Shown one piece after another: positions 62,252 through 64,000 of a DNA stretch of 64,000 bases (positions are counted from its first letter, which is position 1; each line of letters opens with the position of its first letter). The position numbers were made by a program, and so were the translations under genes. Source of the stretch: Pedobacter psychrophilus (lineage in GTDB: Bacteria > Bacteroidota > Bacteroidia > Sphingobacteriales > Sphingobacteriaceae); assembly GCF_001652725.1 (NCBI RefSeq), contig NZ_LWHJ01000022.1:310001-374000 (forward strand). The letters are read 5' to 3'. The notes beneath the pieces were generated by a model. The model saw nothing but the letters and a program-made list of their open reading frames with translations, was not told the DNA's origin and made no database searches.

Positions 62252-62800
62252 TTAAAATGGACTTTCTATTGCTGAAAAATTAGGAAGAATAACATCTTTA
62301 GGTGACACTAAAGCTTCTGATTCTTTAATTCCCCAATTAATTCCTAAGTCTTTATCGTTCCAAATTACACCAACTTCTGCATCTTTATGATAAAGATTAG
62401 TGCATTTATAGCTGAAAATTGTATTGTTTTCTAAGGTTACAAATCCATGTAAAAAACCTGGCGGAACCCAAAACATTTTGTTGTTTTCTCCACTTAATTC
62501 TATGCTATAATGCTGACCAAAAGTTGGTGATTTTTTTCTAATATCTACAGCAACATCTATCACTTTACCTTGTACAACTCTCACCAATTTTCCTTGAGCA
62601 TTAGGATTTGCTTGCGCATGAAGTCCTCTTAAAGCTCCCTTATGAGAAAAAGATTGATTATCCTGAACAAATTCTGCATTTATACCAGCATCGGCGAAAG
62701 CCTTTTTATTATAACTTTCAAAGAAATATCCTCTATCATCTTTCCAGATTTTAGGTTCGATAATGATCAAATCTTTAATTGGGGTTTCAATAATATTCAT
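62252..62800 (-). CDS. rfbC: dTDP-4-dehydrorhamnose 3,5-epimerase
   Basis: A 182-residue cupin epimerase of dTDP-L-rhamnose synthesis. Markers are KIWKDDRGYFFESYNKKAF, the base H61 in LRGLHAQ, KLVRVVQGKVIDVAVDIR, and WVPPGFLHGF, followed by YKCTNLYHKDAE holding the catalytic Tyr region. Rhamnose would feed the cell-surface glycans made at 26.6-33 kb, but the other rml genes are not here. It is four bases upstream of rluF on the same strand and nine bases after the DUF4286 gene, so all three may be one transcript. Confidence 0.94.
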   Translation of the reverse strand: MNIIETPIKDLIIIEPKIWKDDRGYFFESYNKKAFADAGINAEFVQDNQSFSHKGALRGLHAQANPNAQGKLVRVVQGKVIDVAVDIRKKSPTFGQHYSIELSGENNKMFWVPPGFLHGFVTLENNTIFSYKCTNLYHKDAEVGVIWNDKDLGINWGIKESEALVSPKDVILPNFSAIESPF

Positions 62801-62809
62801 GTAATGGAT

Positions 62810-63109
62810 TTAAATTTTTTCTAATACGCTCCTAAAAGAAACTACTTTATCACCAAATTTTTGCTGCACATCTTTCTGTAAGATTGGCGCATAAATTTCT
62901 CTATAATCAATTAAGTTTTGAGCTTTTTCTGTAATATATTGTGCGCAATACGTAAAACCCTCGTTTTCTGGTTCTGTTAATTGATATAAATTTGAGGAGC
63001 TAAATTTACCAGTTGCCATTACTTCTGGAATGTGAATTTCTTGCATAAAAGCTAAAAAATCATCTTTTATTTCTTGTTCTACGATGCTGGTAACGTTGTA
63101 AATTATCAT
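62810..63109 (-). CDS. DUF4286 family protein
   Basis: A 99-residue soluble protein: MIIYNVTSIVEQEIKDDFLAFMQEIHIPEVMATGKF followed by QLTEPENEGFTYCAQYITEKAQNLIDY. The pattern (ferredoxin-like small fold with conserved HIPEVMxTG) is the DUF4286 family, widespread in Bacteroidota. No function is known. It lies 27 bases after the TPR gene on the same strand. Confidence 0.88.
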   Translation of the reverse strand: MIIYNVTSIVEQEIKDDFLAFMQEIHIPEVMATGKFSSSNLYQLTEPENEGFTYCAQYITEKAQNLIDYREIYAPILQKDVQQKFGDKVVSFRSVLEKI

Positions 63110-63136
63110 TTGGCAAATGTAGTAATTGAAAAATTT

Positions 63137-64000
63137 CTAAAGTGCATCGCCCCTTAAATTTCTAAATCTTTTTCTTGCTTCTATCACGTATAAACTGCCG
63201 GGAAATTTTTCTATCAGTTGTTGATAATGTTTTTGCGCATTTATTTTATCTTCTAATTTATCTTCTTCCAAAACCCCTAATTGAAATAAAGCGTCATCAG
63301 ACCAAATGCTATCATCGTAATTTGTAATGATATTTTTGTAAGTATCGGCAGCTTTTACAAAGTCGTTTTGTTTGGTGTATATCTTTGATTTTAACATTAA
63401 AATATCATCCAATAAATCTGTTTGAGGATAAAGTAAAGCAATGCTGTCTAATGTTGTTAATGATTGATTATCCAAATTTTTGAATTGCAATAAATCTGCT
63501 TTTGCATAAATTTTTAAAGCATTTCCGGTCGTATCAAAAGCTAAATTATCTTGAATAAGTAAGCTTAAATCCAATGCGTCGTTTGCAATTAGTTGTGATG
63601 TTGATGCTTTTAAGACATCTAATTGCGCTTTTGCCCAAGTAAAATCTCCATTATAAAAAGATAATTTTGCGTTTTTAAATTTTGCTTCTTGCCCTAATGG
63701 CTCATTTGAGAAAGATTTTTCTACCTGACCATAAAGTAGTGCAGCTTCCCATCGTTCGTTATTTAAAATGTAAATATCTGCTAAGTCTAATTTTACCTCT
63801 GCTAAAGTTTGAGGCCTGCTGTTTGGGAAGTTTAAAGTACTCTCTAAAAGTTTTTCTGCTTCATCTAATTGATTCAAATAAAAAGCTTTTAGGTTTGCTA
63901 ATTGCCTGATGGCAAATATGGTTTGGGCACTGCTTCCAAACTCTTTTAATAAAATTTCGTAATCATTTACCAGATTTGTAATGTCTTCTTTACTATATTT
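63137..64000 (-). CDS. Tetratricopeptide-repeat protein, 5' end outside the window
   Basis: The frame is open to the last base of the window, so at least 287 residues are coded here and the start lies beyond. A methionine-like TTG at 63877 is only an internal codon. The protein contains several ~34-residue TPR-like helical pairs (for example YFLNQLDEAEKLLEST, EAKFKNAKLSFYNGDFTWAKAQLDVL, AADTYKNIITNYDDSIWSDDALFQLGVLEE, ARKRFRNLRG at the end), characteristic of tetratricopeptide proteins that act as scaffolds in the periplasm or in secretion. Whether it carries a signal peptide cannot be seen. Confidence 0.82.
   Translation of the reverse strand, partial: KYSKEDITNLVNDYEILLKEFGSSAQTIFAIRQLANLKAFYLNQLDEAEKLLESTLNFPNSRPQTLAEVKLDLADIYILNNERWEAALLYGQVEKSFSNEPLGQEAKFKNAKLSFYNGDFTWAKAQLDVLKASTSQLIANDALDLSLLIQDNLAFDTTGNALKIYAKADLLQFKNLDNQSLTTLDSIALLYPQTDLLDDILMLKSKIYTKQNDFVKAADTYKNIITNYDDSIWSDDALFQLGVLEEDKLEDKINAQKHYQQLIEKFPGSLYVIEARKRFRNLRGDAL

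Overview
This is a 64-kb stretch of a low-GC Bacteroidota chromosome. Pedobacter or another Sphingobacteriaceae member is the likeliest source. The signs are AT-rich intergenic DNA, weak or absent Shine-Dalgarno sequences, TTTG / TAnnTTTG promoter elements, many SPII lipoproteins, an OmpA protein with thrombospondin-type-3 calcium repeats, and Bacteroidota-style topoisomerase IV, YifB, S41 protease and DUF4286 genes. No rRNA, tRNA, CRISPR array, prophage or conventional insertion sequence was seen.

Layout. 1-2.8 kb: divergent 2-keto-3-deoxygluconate kinase versus KDPG aldolase plus a hexuronate-type MFS transporter (uronate / Entner-Doudoroff catabolism). 3.1-7 kb: an MpaB/Lcp-type oxygenase, a GH13 alpha-glucosidase with a small orphan gene, and a methyltransferase. 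7-16 kb: C-terminal processing protease, Tat-exported amidase, YifB/ComM, MsrA, a prephenate dehydrogenase resembling fungal Tyr1, and small lipoproteins. 16-22.3 kb: topoisomerase IV parE and parC, separated by cytidine deaminase, an intergenic repeat and a GxxExxY-protein element with inverted ends. 22.4-26.3 kb: methyltransferase, transglutaminase-like protein, esterase, and prfB with its programmed +1 frameshift. 26.6-33.1 kb: a minus-strand surface-polysaccharide cluster (methyltransferase, three glycosyltransferases, MsbA-like ABC exporter, O-antigen ligase-like protein). 33-49 kb: MeaB, aminopeptidase P, OmpA, RidA, EamA transporter, RecG, M28 peptidase, MFS, ScpA, an oxidoreductase, GlyA and a hybrid histidine kinase. 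49-57 kb: an outer-membrane protein, GT39 and GtrA, and the 2-oxoglutarate dehydrogenase operon. 57-61.5 kb: a photobiology cluster. 61.5-64 kb: RluF, RfbC, DUF4286 and a TPR protein cut by the window end.

The most interesting region is 56.9-61.5 kb. Four minus-strand genes encode a MerR regulator with a cobalamin domain (CarH/LitR type, motif W-x9-EH present), an Fe-S (6-4) photolyase of the PhrB family, a DASH cryptochrome and a 50-residue DUF2256 zinc-ribbon-like protein. A divergent TIGR03643-family gene lies next to them. Together they look like a light-sensing and photorepair module with its own candidate operator.

Two repeat classes stand out. The first is five copies of a 75-105 bp intergenic hairpin repeat with ends GCGTTnA...TnAACGC. 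The second is a pair of ~32-bp inverted repeats bracketing the GxxExxY gene and a 51-codon ORF inside the topoisomerase IV locus. All functional statements come from reading motifs and recalling families; no database search was run.
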